Origin: Variovorax sp. 679
GTDB taxonomy: Bacteria; Pseudomonadota; Gammaproteobacteria; Burkholderiales; Burkholderiaceae_C
Assembly: GCF_003952185.1 (NCBI RefSeq)
Contig: NZ_RXFS01000001.1
Location: 620,001 to 684,000 of the forward strand
Length of the DNA: 64,000 nt
Direction of reading: 5' to 3'
How positions within the stretch are numbered: position 1 is the first letter of the stretch; each line of letters opens with the position of its first letter. Both the position numbers and the translations under genes were made by a program. Positions 1 to 9,401 of the stretch are shown piece by piece. The notes beneath the pieces are model-generated. The model saw only the letters and a list, made by a program, of their open reading frames with translations. It was not told where the DNA came from and ran no database searches.

Positions 1-333
1 CTCCTCCGTCACCAGCAGCTTCTCGACCTTGGCGATGGTCTCGCTGCCCTTCTTCACGCTGTCGGAAATGACGTCGGCAAAGATGACCGGCAAGGTCTCG
101 TCGGCCGTGCGGGCAATCATCGAAGTGCGCGCGATGGCCGAATAGGTGAGCACATACCAGTCGGAGATGAGCCGCTCCTTGGCGAGCGGGCTTTCCATCA
201 TGACCCGGGTGGCCTCCGCGTTGTTGCGCGAGGAGACCAGCGCGATGGCGGTCGAGACCACGGTAAGGCCCAGCACGACGGCGAAGGCGAGCGCCAACCG
301 GTTGCCGATGCGGAGATTGGAAAGAAGCTTCAT
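1..333 (-). CDS. Methyl-accepting chemotaxis protein, N-terminal part (cut by window edge)
   Basis: The reading frame opens with ATG at 333 and stays open to base 1, so only about 111 residues are visible. The start, MKLLSNLRIGNRLALAFAVV, has the basic N-terminus and first membrane helix typical of receptors with a four-helix-bundle sensor. It is followed by the usual periplasmic segment containing AKERLISDW, which closely resembles the equivalent stretch (VKERLASEW) in the receptor at 2589-4154. The second membrane helix, HAMP and signalling domain lie outside the window. It is the downstream-most visible gene of the receptor/cheW cluster and lies 64 bp after cheW. The ligand cannot be inferred. 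Confidence 0.85.
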   Translation of the reverse strand, partial: MKLLSNLRIGNRLALAFAVVLGLTVVSTAIALVSSRNNAEATRVMMESPLAKERLISDWYVLTYSAIARTSMIARTADETLPVIFADVISDSVKKGSETIAKVEKLLVTEE

Positions 334-396
334 GGAGCAGGCGTTCAAGGGTGAAGGTATGGAACCGGACCTGGCCGTGCGGCCATGGCGCCGGGC

Positions 397-912
397 TCAG
401 GCGGTGGCGGCTGCCTCCACGAGGCCCATTTCCTCGCTGGACATGAGCCGGTCGATGTCCACCAGGATCAACATCCGCTCTTCCAGCGTGCCCAGCCCGA
501 TCAGGTAGTCCGCATCCAGCACCGAACCCATCTCCGGCGCAGGCTTGATCTGATCGCCCGTCAGCGTGATCACGTCCGACACGCTGTCCACCACCATCCC
601 CACCACCCGACCACCTATGTTCAGCACGATCACCACCGTGAACTGGTCGTACGTCGGCTCCCCGAGCCTGAACTTGATGCGCATGTCGATGATCGGAACG
701 ATGATCCCGCGCAGGTTCACCACTCCCTTGATGTATTCCGGCGCGTTCGCGATCCGCGTCACCGCGTCGTACCCGCGCAGCTCCTGCACCTTCTGGATGT
801 CTATGCCGTACTCTTCCTCGCCCAGCTTGAAGGTCACGACCTCCAGGCGGGTTGCGACAGCGGCCGAGGTGGAGGCGGCTTGTTGCAGGGGATCCTTTGC
901 CTTGTTCAGCAT
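397..912 (-). CDS. cheW: CheW chemotaxis coupling protein (copy 1)
   Basis: A 171-residue CheW that bridges chemoreceptor tips and the CheA kinase in cytoplasmic arrays. The CheW fold spans about residues 22-165, with conserved [30 protein letters not shown] and MVVDSVSDV segments. The start ATG at 912 follows a GGAGAAGAAAAG ribosome site. The frame is open far upstream, antisense-like to the PAS receptor, but that stretch is not coding. The core of 144 or so residues is identical in amino acid sequence to the CheW at 7867-8379, and the DNA differs only at about ten silent positions. Only the N-terminal 20 residues and the last few residues differ. It lies between two chemoreceptor genes on the same strand. 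Confidence 0.96.
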   Translation of the reverse strand: MLNKAKDPLQQAASTSAAVATRLEVVTFKLGEEEYGIDIQKVQELRGYDAVTRIANAPEYIKGVVNLRGIIVPIIDMRIKFRLGEPTYDQFTVVIVLNIGGRVVGMVVDSVSDVITLTGDQIKPAPEMGSVLDADYLIGLGTLEERMLILVDIDRLMSSEEMGLVEAAATA

Positions 913-956
913 CTTTTCTTCTCCGGTTTGAATGGGGTTGGTGTCTTCGCGCGGGT

Positions 957-2573
957 TCAGGCGGCTTCGGCGACCGCCTCGGCGGTTTCGGCCCTGAACA
1001 CGCGCACGGCCTTCACGAGGCCGTCGGCCTGTTCCTGCAGCAGCTGGGCGGTGGCCGAGGCTTCCTCGACCAGCGCGGCGTTCTGCTGCGTCACCTGGTC
1101 CATCTGCGTGATGGCCTGGTTGATCTGCTCGATGCCCTGGGTCTGCTCGCGGCTGGCAGCGGTGATCTCGCCCATGATGTCGGTCACCCGCTTCACGCTG
1201 CCCACGATCTCTTCCATCGTGCGACCCGCTTCTTCGACCTGCTTGCTGCCTTCCTCGACCTTCTCGACCGAGTCGCCGATCAAGGTCTTGATCTCCTTGG
1301 CAGCGGAAGCGGAGCGTTGAGCGAGGCTCCGGACTTCGGAAGCCACCACCGCGAAGCCCTTGCCCTGTTCGCCGGCACGCGCGGCTTCGACCGCTGCGTT
1401 CAGCGCGAGGATGTTGGTCTGGAAAGCGATGCCGTCGATCACGCCGATGATGTCGACGACCTTCTTCGACGAGGCATTGATCGACACCATCGTGTCGACC
1501 ACCTGCGAGACAACGCTGCCGCCTTTCACAGCGACCTCCGAAGCGGATACGGCCAGCTGGTTGGCCTGCAGTGCGTTGTCCGCGTTCTGCTTCACCGTGG
1601 AGGTCAGCTCCTCCATCGAGGCGGCCGTCTGCTCCAGCGAGCTCGCCTGCTGTTCCGTGCGGGACGACAGGTCCTGGTTGCCCGAGGCGATCTGGCTCGA
1701 AGCCGACATCACGCCCGCCACATTGGCGCCCACGTCCGCGACGATCGCGAACAGGTTCGCGCTCATCTGGTTCAGGGCACGCAGCAGTCCGGTGATTTCG
1801 TCGCCGCGCCGCACCTCGAAGCGCGCGAGGTCGCCGCCGGCGATGGCGCGAGCGACGTGCACCGCCTCGTCCAGCGGACGGAACACCGTGCGTACGAGGA
1901 ACTGGCCCAGCCCCAGCCATGCGAGCGCGAAGCCCGCGCCGCCAGCGGCAACGGCGCCCGGCAGCCAGCTGTGCGCTCCGGCGGACGCGACCAGCCGCGA
2001 GGCCTCCGCCCAGCCCGCAATGCCGAGACCCAGCGACAGCAGCGCCGCCACGGAAGTCACACCGAAGACGCGCTGGCGCACGGGAATGCGGCGCAGCCGG
2101 GCCAGCGGACTGGACCAGCCGCGCGAGACCACTTCGCCCTGCAGCAGCTCGATGTCCTTCGCCCGCCCTTCGCGGATGCGGGCGTACAGCGCCTCGGCCT
2201 CGGCAACCTCGGCGCGGCCGGGCTTGCTGCGCACGGACATGTAGCCCTGCGTGCGACCGTTGCGGCGAATGGGCGTGACGTTGGCCAGCACCCAGTAGAA
2301 ATCGCCGTTCTTGCGGCGGTTCTTGATGAGCCCTGTCCATGGCAGCCCCTGGGCCAGCGTCTGCCACAGGTCGGCGAAAGCCTCGGGCGGCACGTCGGGG
2401 TGGCGCACGATGTTGTGCGCCTTGCCCATGAGTTCGGCCGTGGCGAAGCCGCTGGCCTCGATGAAGGCCGGGTTGGCGTAGGTGATGCGGCCCTTCAGGT
2501 CGGTGCGGGACACCAGTGCGGCATCGGCCGACAGTTCGTATTCGATGCCGGTGACGGGGAGGTTGACACGCAT
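957..2573 (-). CDS. PAS-domain methyl-accepting chemotaxis protein (Aer-like)
   Basis: A 538-residue receptor. A PAS domain occupies about residues 10-120 ([32 protein letters not shown]), as in Aer/BdlA energy-taxis receptors where PAS can hold FAD or haem. Two membrane segments around 170-225 have almost no periplasmic loop, then HAMP, then a full cytoplasmic signalling domain with the conserved hairpin tip ([20 protein letters not shown]) near residues 390-410. The absent periplasmic domain implies sensing inside the cell, probably redox or metabolic state; the cofactor is not predictable. The C-terminus ends in an Ala/Glu tail with no CheR-tethering WxxF motif. It starts 15 bp after the stop of the upstream receptor, so probably one transcript. 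Confidence 0.93.
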   Translation of the reverse strand: MRVNLPVTGIEYELSADAALVSRTDLKGRITYANPAFIEASGFATAELMGKAHNIVRHPDVPPEAFADLWQTLAQGLPWTGLIKNRRKNGDFYWVLANVTPIRRNGRTQGYMSVRSKPGRAEVAEAEALYARIREGRAKDIELLQGEVVSRGWSSPLARLRRIPVRQRVFGVTSVAALLSLGLGIAGWAEASRLVASAGAHSWLPGAVAAGGAGFALAWLGLGQFLVRTVFRPLDEAVHVARAIAGGDLARFEVRRGDEITGLLRALNQMSANLFAIVADVGANVAGVMSASSQIASGNQDLSSRTEQQASSLEQTAASMEELTSTVKQNADNALQANQLAVSASEVAVKGGSVVSQVVDTMVSINASSKKVVDIIGVIDGIAFQTNILALNAAVEAARAGEQGKGFAVVASEVRSLAQRSASAAKEIKTLIGDSVEKVEEGSKQVEEAGRTMEEIVGSVKRVTDIMGEITAASREQTQGIEQINQAITQMDQVTQQNAALVEEASATAQLLQEQADGLVKAVRVFRAETAEAVAEAA

Positions 2574-2588
2574 GGTCTTGTCGTCCCC

Positions 2589-4154
2589 TCAGCTCAGGGC
2601 CAGCCGGTTGCCGCCGAGGCGGAACACGCCGACGACATCGGAAAGGCTGCTGGCCTGCTCGCGCAGCGACTGGGCTGCTGCCGAAGCCTCTTCGACCAGT
2701 GCGGCGTTCTGCTGCGTCACCTGGTCCATCTGCGTGATGGCCTGGTTGATCTGCTCGATGCCCGAGGTCTGTTCCTGGCTCGCTGCGGTGATCTCGCCCA
2801 TGATGTCCGTCACGCGCTTCACGCTGCCCACGATCTCTTCCATCGTGCGGCCGGCTTCTTCCACCTGCTTGCTGCCCTCTTCGACCTTCTCGACCGAGTC
2901 GCCGATAAGAGTCTTGATCTCTTTCGCTGCAGCAGCCGAACGCTGCGCGAGGCTGCGGACCTCGGAAGCCACCACGGCAAAGCCACGCCCTTGCTCACCA
3001 GCACGCGCAGCTTCAACCGCCGCATTCAGCGCCAGGATGTTGGTCTGGAAAGCAATGCCATCGATCACGCCGATGATGTCGACGATCTTCTTGGAAGACG
3101 CATTGATCGAACCCATCGTGTCGACCACTTGGGACACGACGCTGCCGCCCTTCACCGCGACTTCCGAGGCAGATACAGCAAGCTGGTTTGCCTGCCGAGC
3201 GTTGTCCGCGTTCTGCTTGACCGTCGAAGTCAGCTCCTCCATCGAGGCAGCCGTCTGCTCCAGCGAACTCGCCTGCTGCTCCGTGCGCGAAGACAGATCC
3301 TGATTGCCCGATGCAATCTGGCTCGAAGCGGTAGCGATCGTGTCGGTACCTTCGCGCACTTCGCCCACCACCTTGGCGAGGCTCTCATTCATGTTCTTCA
3401 GCGCCTGCAGCAGCTGCCCCGCCTCGTCGCGGCTCTCCACCTCGATGCGCGCGCTCAGGTCGCCGGCCGCCACTGTCTCGGCCACCTCCACCGCATGACC
3501 CAGCGGGCGCACGATGCCCCGCGTCAGGCGCCAGGAGAACAGCGCGCCCAGCACCAGCGCAATGCCCGAAAGCACCAGCAGCGTGGTGCGGCCGGCGGTG
3601 AAGTCCGCGCCGATGCCCTTGGCGGCCTCGTCGATCTTCTCGCGCTGGTGGTTGGCCAGCGCCTCGACGGCACCACCGTACACGGCCAGCGCATCGGAGA
3701 ACCTGGTGTCCACGAGCGTATTGGCCTCCGCCAGGTTGCCCGCGTCCTTCAGCTTGTTGAGGACGCCCACGGTCTCCAGCACCACCGCACGCGAAGAGGC
3801 GATCTTCGCGTAGAGCGCCTTCTCCTCCGGCGTGCTCAGCATCAATTCGAGCTTCTTCTGCGCCGGGCTGATGCGGGCCGAGCCTGCTGTCTGGATCTTC
3901 GAGAAATAGGCTGCGATCTCCGGATCGGTGGTCTTGACCATGGCGAAATTGGCCACGGTGTTGGAGCGCAGGTTGCTGAGCCATTCGCTCGCAAGGCGCT
4001 CCTTGACCAATGCCTGCGCCACCATCTCGTCGGTCGCATTGCCCACGTTCGTGAGCCGCAGTACGCCCGTTCCTGCAATGAGCGCCATCAGCAGCAGCAT
4101 TGCCGCGAAGCCGAGACCCAGGCGGGTGCCGATTTTCAGATCCTTCAGACTCAT
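2589..4154 (-). CDS. Methyl-accepting chemotaxis protein, 4HB-sensor type
   Basis: A 521-residue transmembrane chemoreceptor: membrane helix 1 at about 12-32, a periplasmic four-helix-bundle type sensor (about 33-190), membrane helix 2 (about 191-212), HAMP (about 213-265), then the signalling domain with the conserved tip [20 protein letters not shown]. It ends [11 protein letters not shown], so it lacks the CheR/CheB-binding pentapeptide. Start ATG at 4154. A strong match to a FliA (sigma-28) promoter lies 40-66 bp upstream (4194-4220), so this gene and those downstream can be expressed as late flagellar genes independently of the flg operon. The signalling domain is nearly identical to its neighbours. 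Confidence 0.95.
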   Translation of the reverse strand: MSLKDLKIGTRLGLGFAAMLLLMALIAGTGVLRLTNVGNATDEMVAQALVKERLASEWLSNLRSNTVANFAMVKTTDPEIAAYFSKIQTAGSARISPAQKKLELMLSTPEEKALYAKIASSRAVVLETVGVLNKLKDAGNLAEANTLVDTRFSDALAVYGGAVEALANHQREKIDEAAKGIGADFTAGRTTLLVLSGIALVLGALFSWRLTRGIVRPLGHAVEVAETVAAGDLSARIEVESRDEAGQLLQALKNMNESLAKVVGEVREGTDTIATASSQIASGNQDLSSRTEQQASSLEQTAASMEELTSTVKQNADNARQANQLAVSASEVAVKGGSVVSQVVDTMGSINASSKKIVDIIGVIDGIAFQTNILALNAAVEAARAGEQGRGFAVVASEVRSLAQRSAAAAKEIKTLIGDSVEKVEEGSKQVEEAGRTMEEIVGSVKRVTDIMGEITAASQEQTSGIEQINQAITQMDQVTQQNAALVEEASAAAQSLREQASSLSDVVGVFRLGGNRLALS

Positions 4155-4193
4155 TGCTCTCTTTCTTCAACAACAGGGAACGGGTTCATCCTG

Positions 4194-4220
4194 TTATCGG
4201 CATCGGAGCGTCGGACTTGA
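4194..4220 (-). promoter_or_regulatory. FliA (sigma-28) promoter for chemoreceptor 2589-4154
   Basis: On the minus strand the sequence reads TCAAGTCC, 11 bases, GCCGATAA. The -10 element matches the enterobacterial FliA consensus GCCGATAA in all eight positions. The -35 matches TAAAGTTT in five of eight, and the 11-base spacing is exact. It lies in the 77 bp gap between two receptor genes and would give a leader of about 35 bases. It matches the second FliA site before flgM. Confidence 0.8.
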
Positions 4221-4231
4221 GTCCTTTTTTC

Positions 4232-5953
4232 TCAGAACTCGGTCCAGTCGCCCTTGGCGTCGCCGGCCATGGCGAGCTGCGGGGCGGCTGCAGCCTCGCG
4301 GCGGGCGGGCAAGGCCTTGGCCGGGCGCTTGGGAACGGGCTTGGCTGGCTTCGGGATCGGCGTGATGCGGGTGAAGCCGGGGCGCCGCTGGGTGGCGACG
4401 GCGTTGGCATCGAGCTTGAAGATGCTCACGGCTTGCACGAGGCTGCCGGCCTGCTCCTGCAGCGACTGGGCTGCCGCGGAGGCTTCCTCCACGAGGGCAG
4501 CGTTCTGCTGCGTGACCTGGTCCATCTGCGTGATGGCCTGGTTGATCTGCTCAATGCCCGAGGTCTGCTCCTGGCTGGCCGCTGTGATCTCGCCCATGAT
4601 GTCCGTCACGCGCTTCACGCTGCCCACGATCTCTTCCATCGTGCGGCCTGCTTCTTCCACCTGCTTGCTGCCCTCTTCGACCTTCTCGACCGAGTCGCCG
4701 ATAAGAGTCTTGATTTCCTTCGCGGCTGCGGCCGAGCGTTGAGCGAGACTACGGACCTCGGAGGCCACCACGGCAAAGCCACGGCCTTGCTCGCCAGCAC
4801 GGGCGGCTTCAACCGCCGCGTTCAGCGCGAGGATGTTGGTCTGGAAGGCAATACCGTCGATCACACCGATGATGTCGACGATCTTCTTGGACGAAGTGTT
4901 GATCGAACCCATGGTGTCCACCACCTGAGACACGACGCTGCCACCCTTCACAGCCACCTCGGAAGCGGAGACCGCAAGCTGGTTCGCCTGCCGCGCGTTG
5001 TCCGCGTTCTGCTTGACCGTCGAGGTCAGCTCTTCCATCGAGGCAGCCGTCTGCTCCAGCGAACTGGCCTGCTCCTCGGTACGTGACGACAGATCCTGAT
5101 TCCCCGAAGCGATCTGGCTCGAGGCAGTGGCAATCGTGTCGGTGCCCGTGCGCACTTCGCTCACGATCTTCACGAGGCTCTCGTTCATCTCCTTGAGCGC
5201 CAGCATCAGCCGGCCCGTTTCGTCCTTCGACTTCACCTCGATGCGCGAGCTGATGTCGCCGGCCGCAACCTTCTCGGCCACCTGCACAGCCTCGCCGATC
5301 GGACGGGTGATGGAACGCGTGATGAGCCATGCAATGCCCGCGCCGAGCAGGATGGCGAAGCTGCCCAGTGCCAGCATCAGGTTGCGCGACCACGCATAGC
5401 CGGCGCTGGCTTCGGCGTTGGCCGCCTGCGAGCGTCTTTCCTGGTGCTCGCTCATCGCATCGAGCTCCGCGATCGTCGCGCGAACGGCCGGCTGGAACTT
5501 CGAGATGAAGAGCGCCGATGCCTCCTCGTTCTTGTTCTGCAGCCCGAGTTCGCTGAGCTGGGCGTTCAACGGCACGAGCACCGCCACCTTCTCGTCGATC
5601 CGCGCGAGCAGCGCCTTGCCCTCGGGGGTGGCCAGCAGCTTGGCCAGCGCGGCGCGGTTTTCGGTGAAGCGCTCGCGCGCCGCGACGATCTTCTTCGACT
5701 CCTCGCGCATGGCGGCGTCGTCGGTCAGAAGGATCAGGTTGCTGTCGAGAATGGCGATGTCGCGGATCGCGTCCGCCATCCTGTTGACTGCTGCCACCTT
5801 GACGTTGTTGCCGGTGACGATGCCGTTCAGCCGCGACTGGATGTCGGTCATCGCGTTGAGTCCGAGACCGGCCATGCCGGCCAGCAGCAGGAGAACAATG
5901 GCGAAGCCCGCGCCGAGGCGGGTACCTATCTTGAGATTGAGAAACGAGTTCAT
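4232..5953 (-). CDS. Methyl-accepting chemotaxis protein with CheR-tethering C-terminus
   Basis: A 573-residue transmembrane receptor: helix 1 at about 12-32 ([20 protein letters not shown]), a periplasmic helical sensor, helix 2 at about 190-212 ([20 protein letters not shown]), HAMP, and the signalling domain with tip [20 protein letters not shown]. After the signalling domain comes a flexible linker of about 55 residues rich in Pro, Lys and Ala, and the protein ends in DWTEF. That fits the WxxF pentapeptide that tethers CheR and CheB in receptors such as Tar and Tsr (NWETF). It is the only complete receptor here with this tail, so it probably helps adaptation of its neighbours. It starts 13 bp after the mini-receptor gene. 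Confidence 0.95.
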   Translation of the reverse strand: MNSFLNLKIGTRLGAGFAIVLLLLAGMAGLGLNAMTDIQSRLNGIVTGNNVKVAAVNRMADAIRDIAILDSNLILLTDDAAMREESKKIVAARERFTENRAALAKLLATPEGKALLARIDEKVAVLVPLNAQLSELGLQNKNEEASALFISKFQPAVRATIAELDAMSEHQERRSQAANAEASAGYAWSRNLMLALGSFAILLGAGIAWLITRSITRPIGEAVQVAEKVAAGDISSRIEVKSKDETGRLMLALKEMNESLVKIVSEVRTGTDTIATASSQIASGNQDLSSRTEEQASSLEQTAASMEELTSTVKQNADNARQANQLAVSASEVAVKGGSVVSQVVDTMGSINTSSKKIVDIIGVIDGIAFQTNILALNAAVEAARAGEQGRGFAVVASEVRSLAQRSAAAAKEIKTLIGDSVEKVEEGSKQVEEAGRTMEEIVGSVKRVTDIMGEITAASQEQTSGIEQINQAITQMDQVTQQNAALVEEASAAAQSLQEQAGSLVQAVSIFKLDANAVATQRRPGFTRITPIPKPAKPVPKRPAKALPARREAAAAPQLAMAGDAKGDWTEF

Positions 5954-5966
5954 GGGGAGAGTTTTT

Positions 5967-6248
5967 TTAGGAATCCTGGGCGTTGACGTGCTGGAGAACC
6001 CGATCGAGCCGATCGGAGACCTTCACGGCATCGTGGGTCGAGCGGGTGACCGAGCGCATGACGAGCCATACGATGGCAACCGCGGTGAGCAATGCGGCCA
6101 CGGCCAGCGCGCAAACCGTCAGGCGCGCCCATTCGTAGCCGGCGCCAGCCTTGAAGCCGAGGCTCAGCGCCACGGTCAACATGAACAACAGAACAGCGAA
6201 GCCCGCGCCGATACGCAAGGCGCGCCTGGGACTGAGACGTGTGCGCAT
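5967..6248 (-). CDS. Receptor-derived mini membrane protein (two TM helices, no sensor, no signalling domain)
   Basis: A 93-residue protein starting at ATG 6248, seven bases after the stop of the upstream receptor. An in-frame ATG at 6281 would overlap that gene and has no ribosome site. Residues about 10-32 look like chemoreceptor helix 1 ([20 protein letters not shown]). Residues about 40-70 look like helix 2 plus the start of HAMP ([22 protein letters not shown]), closely paralleling AGYAWSRN and [15 protein letters not shown] of the neighbouring receptor. The sensor between the helices and everything after the first HAMP helix are missing. It is either an internal-deletion remnant or a small membrane partner of receptors. 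The frame is intact and tightly packed in the operon, which argues that it is translated. Confidence 0.7.
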   Translation of the reverse strand: MRTRLSPRRALRIGAGFAVLLFMLTVALSLGFKAGAGYEWARLTVCALAVAALLTAVAIVWLVMRSVTRSTHDAVKVSDRLDRVLQHVNAQDS

Positions 6249-6255
6249 GGGTGCT

Positions 6256-7824
6256 TCAGACCGCCTCTGCTTCTTCGACATCGGAGTCGAGCTTGAAGGT
6301 GCTGACCGCGCGCACGAGGCTGTCGGCCTGCTCCTGCAGCGACTGGGCTGCTGCGGAAGCCTCTTCGACCAGTGCGGCGTTCTGCTGCGTCACCTGGTCC
6401 ATCTGCGTGATGGCCTGGTTGATCTGCTCGATGCCCGAGGTCTGCTCCTGGCTGGCTGCGGTGATCTCGCCCATGATGTCCGTCACGCGCTTCACACTGC
6501 CGACGATCTCTTCCATCGTGCGGCCGGCCTCTTCCACCTGCTTGCTGCCTTCTTCGACCTTCTCCACCGAGTCGCCGATGAGCGTCTTGATTTCCTTTGC
6601 TGCAGCAGCCGAACGCTGAGCGAGGCTGCGGACTTCCGAGGCCACTACAGCGAAGCCCTTGCCCTGCTCGCCCGCGCGGGCTGCTTCAACCGCCGCATTC
6701 AGCGCGAGGATGTTGGTCTGGAAGGCGATGCCGTCAATCACGCCGATGATGTCGACGATCTTCTTGGAAGACGCATTGATCGAGCCCATCGTGTCGACCA
6801 CTTGCGAGACGACACCGCCGCCCTTCACCGCCACTTCCGAAGCGGATACGGCCAGCTGGTTCGCTTGCCGCGCGTTGTCCGCGTTCTGCTTGACCGTCGA
6901 AGTCAGTTCCTCCATCGAAGCCGCCGTCTGCTCCAGCGAACTGGCCTGCTCTTCCGTGCGAGACGACAAGTCCTGATTGCCGGCAGCGATCTGCCGGGAA
7001 GCCACCGCGATCGAATCGGTGGAAGCCTTGATGCGCGTCACCAGATCGGTGAGCGTGTCTTCCATTTCGCCCATGCCCCGCAGCAGCCGTCCGAAGTCGC
7101 CGCCGCGGTCGGTCTCGAATTCCTTGCTCAGGTCGCCCGAGGCCACGGTCTCGGCGATGAGCAGCGCCTCGCCGATGGGTTGAACGATGCTGCGCGTCAG
7201 CAGCCAGGCGATCACCGAGCCGGCGACGATCGCGAGGGCGGCCAGGCCGAAGATCCACCTGCGGCCCGAGCGGTACTGCGCGCCGATGCCGGCGGCGGAC
7301 CTGTCGATCTCTTGCTGCTGGTGGCTCACCATGGCACGGATGCTCGCGTCGTAGTTGTCGAGCGCGGGCATCAGTTGCGTGTCGGTCAGCTTCGCGGCCT
7401 CGTCCTTGCGGCCGTCGGCCTTGAGCTTGAGGATCTGGTTGCGCAGCTCGACGTAGTCGCCACGCTTCTTCTTGATGTCCGCGCTCAGCGCCAGCTCTTC
7501 GGGCGACTCCAGCATGGCCTCGAGCTTCTTCTGCGTCTCGGTGATGACGGCGCTGGTGGCCGAGATGTTCTTCTGCAGGTACTCCTGCACGGCCGGGTCG
7601 TCGCTCTTGAGCAGCGAGAAGGTGCGAACGCTGTTGGTCTTGGTTCCCAGCTGCCAGGCGGCGGCAAGCCGCTCCTTGGTGAACGACTGTCCGGCCATGG
7701 TCTCGGTCGCGTCACCCACGGCCTGCAGGCGCATGACACCGATGCCGGCGATGAGCACCAGCAGTGCCAGCATGCATGCGAATACGGCGCCCATGCGCCG
7801 TCCCACTGTCCAGTTCTTCATCAT
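6256..7824 (-). CDS. Methyl-accepting chemotaxis protein, 4HB-sensor type
   Basis: A 522-residue transmembrane receptor: helix 1 (about 11-30, [20 protein letters not shown]), a helical periplasmic sensor, helix 2 (about 190-212, [20 protein letters not shown]), HAMP, and the conserved signalling domain with tip [20 protein letters not shown]. It ends [11 protein letters not shown] without a CheR-binding motif. It follows the second cheW by 42 bp and precedes the mini-receptor by 7 bp. No FliA promoter is visible in the gap upstream, so it is probably transcribed from the flg operon or cheW promoter. The start reads ATG ATG, so either codon may be used. Confidence 0.95.
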   Translation of the reverse strand: MMKNWTVGRRMGAVFACMLALLVLIAGIGVMRLQAVGDATETMAGQSFTKERLAAAWQLGTKTNSVRTFSLLKSDDPAVQEYLQKNISATSAVITETQKKLEAMLESPEELALSADIKKKRGDYVELRNQILKLKADGRKDEAAKLTDTQLMPALDNYDASIRAMVSHQQQEIDRSAAGIGAQYRSGRRWIFGLAALAIVAGSVIAWLLTRSIVQPIGEALLIAETVASGDLSKEFETDRGGDFGRLLRGMGEMEDTLTDLVTRIKASTDSIAVASRQIAAGNQDLSSRTEEQASSLEQTAASMEELTSTVKQNADNARQANQLAVSASEVAVKGGGVVSQVVDTMGSINASSKKIVDIIGVIDGIAFQTNILALNAAVEAARAGEQGKGFAVVASEVRSLAQRSAAAAKEIKTLIGDSVEKVEEGSKQVEEAGRTMEEIVGSVKRVTDIMGEITAASQEQTSGIEQINQAITQMDQVTQQNAALVEEASAAAQSLQEQADSLVRAVSTFKLDSDVEEAEAV

Positions 7825-7866
7825 GCGGAACCTTTGCTTGTCTCTTCGTTGTATGGGCTCGGGCGT

Positions 7867-8379
7867 TCAGGCCGCCATCTTCTCGACCAGGCCCATTTCC
7901 TCGCTGGACATGAGCCGGTCGATGTCCACCAGGATCAGCATCCGCTCTTCCAGCGTGCCCAGCCCGATCAGGTAGTCCGCATCCAGCACCGATCCCATCT
8001 CCGGCGCAGGCTTGATCTGATCGCCCGTCAGCGTGATCACGTCCGACACGCTGTCCACCACCATCCCCACCACTCGGCCCCCGATGTTCAGCACGATCAC
8101 CACCGTGAACTGGTCGTACGTCGGCTCCCCGAGCCTGAACTTGATGCGCATGTCGATGATCGGAACGATGATCCCGCGCAGGTTCACCACTCCCTTGATG
8201 TATTCCGGCGCGTTCGCGATGCGCGTCACCGCGTCGTACCCGCGCAACTCCTGCACCTTCTGGATGTCTATGCCGTACTCTTCCTCGCCGAGCTTGAAGG
8301 TCACGACCTCCAGGCGGGCGTCGGCGCCCTGATGCTGCGGCGCCTGTGCGCGCGCCATGCCTGCTGCGGTTTCTGCCAT
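7867..8379 (-). CDS. cheW: CheW chemotaxis coupling protein (copy 2)
   Basis: A 170-residue CheW. The start ATG at 8379 is preceded by GAGGAACTCCC. The core from [15 protein letters not shown] to SSEEMGLVE is identical in protein to the CheW at 397-912; the first 25 residues ([17 protein letters not shown]) and the last three differ. It couples receptors to CheA. It sits 34 bp downstream of flgJ on the same strand, joining the flagellar operon to the receptor cluster. The frame is open upstream into flgJ, but that is antiphase noise. Confidence 0.96.
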   Translation of the reverse strand: MAETAAGMARAQAPQHQGADARLEVVTFKLGEEEYGIDIQKVQELRGYDAVTRIANAPEYIKGVVNLRGIIVPIIDMRIKFRLGEPTYDQFTVVIVLNIGGRVVGMVVDSVSDVITLTGDQIKPAPEMGSVLDADYLIGLGTLEERMLILVDIDRLMSSEEMGLVEKMAA

Positions 8380-8413
8380 GGGAGTTCCTCGGTGCGGTGA
8401 GCGCGCTGGCGGC

Positions 8414-9391
8414 TCAGCCGAATTTCTGCATGATGCGAACCAGCTTCTCGCCGTAGCGCGGATCGGTCGCATAGCCGGCGCGCTGCAGGCCGTGCGCGGC
8501 CTCGTTCGGGTCGTCGGTGGCGAGCACGTTCGCGTAGCGCGGGTTGCGGGTGATGAAGCGCGCGTAGTCGGTGAAGGCTTCTTCGTACGAGGCGTAGGCG
8601 CGAAACTTCGCGCGAACCTTCTGCGGCTCGCCGTCGACGTACTCGGTGGTGGTGGTCTCGACCGTCGCACCCTTCCAGCCCCGGTCGGCCTTGATGCCGA
8701 ACAGGTTGAAGCTCTGCGTGCCGTCGTCGGCGCGGATCTCGCGCTTGCCCCAGCCCGATTCGAGCGCGGCTTGCGCCAGGATCAGCGGCGCGGGCACGCC
8801 GCTGGCCGTGCTGGCCGCCTGCGCGGATGCGCCCATGCGGCCCACGAACTCGTCGACCTGCCCCTGCAGCGATGCATTGGCGCCGACACCTGGCGCACGG
8901 CGATCGCTGTTGAATTGATAGATGCCGAGGTCGGCCCCCGCGCGCGCTGTCGGCGCCGAGCCGATGGGAATACCCGCGCGCGGCCCGTACGGCAGGCCGC
9001 CGCGCGGCTCGAGCGACATGGGCTTCGTTCCGATCTCCGCGTCGGCTTCCGCATCGGGCGGGCCCGAGGGCATGCTGCGGCGCAGCTGCGCGAGCATCGC
9101 CTCGGCCAGCCCCACGCCGCGCCCCGAGAGGTTCTGCGTGAGCTGCTGGTCGAACATCGAGAGGTAGACCTTCTGGTCCTGGCTGTCGAAGAGCCCGCTC
9201 GAAGGCGTCGCCTCGCGCATGCTCTTGAGCACCATGCCCATGAACAGCGCCTCGAACTGCCGCGAGACCTGCTGCAGGCCCTCTTCCGGCGAGCTGCGCA
9301 CGGTGCGCCGCAGGGCGTCCACGCCCTGCACGTCGAGCGCGAAACGCTGATCGAGCGCGCCGCTGCGGTCGTTGGTGGCCGATACCGTCAT
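8414..9391 (-). CDS. flgJ: FlgJ, rod-assembly protein and peptidoglycan hydrolase
   Basis: A 325-residue bifunctional FlgJ. The N-terminal rod-binding domain (about 10-110, [17 protein letters not shown]) caps the growing rod in the periplasm. The C-terminal glucosaminidase domain (about 165-320) cuts peptidoglycan for rod passage, with the catalytic Glu in [11 protein letters not shown] and a [12 protein letters not shown] segment near the end. A central linker of about 50 residues is Pro/Arg/Gly rich. It is 10 bp downstream of flgI. In many flagellar operons flgK and flgL follow; here a cheW gene follows instead. Confidence 0.95.
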   Translation of the reverse strand: MTVSATNDRSGALDQRFALDVQGVDALRRTVRSSPEEGLQQVSRQFEALFMGMVLKSMREATPSSGLFDSQDQKVYLSMFDQQLTQNLSGRGVGLAEAMLAQLRRSMPSGPPDAEADAEIGTKPMSLEPRGGLPYGPRAGIPIGSAPTARAGADLGIYQFNSDRRAPGVGANASLQGQVDEFVGRMGASAQAASTASGVPAPLILAQAALESGWGKREIRADDGTQSFNLFGIKADRGWKGATVETTTTEYVDGEPQKVRAKFRAYASYEEAFTDYARFITRNPRYANVLATDDPNEAAHGLQRAGYATDPRYGEKLVRIMQKFG

Positions 9392-9401
9392 CGCATGGGC
9401 C

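Noticed and set aside
912..2367. Long open frame continuing upstream of cheW copy 1
   Set aside because: It overlaps the PAS receptor in another frame and has low-complexity Arg/Gly/Ala sequence; the real cheW start with ribosome site is at 912.
852..8400. Long plus-strand open frames opposite the receptor and cheW genes
   Set aside because: They are antisense frames of GC-rich genes, with repetitive Leu/Arg/His composition, and no family match.
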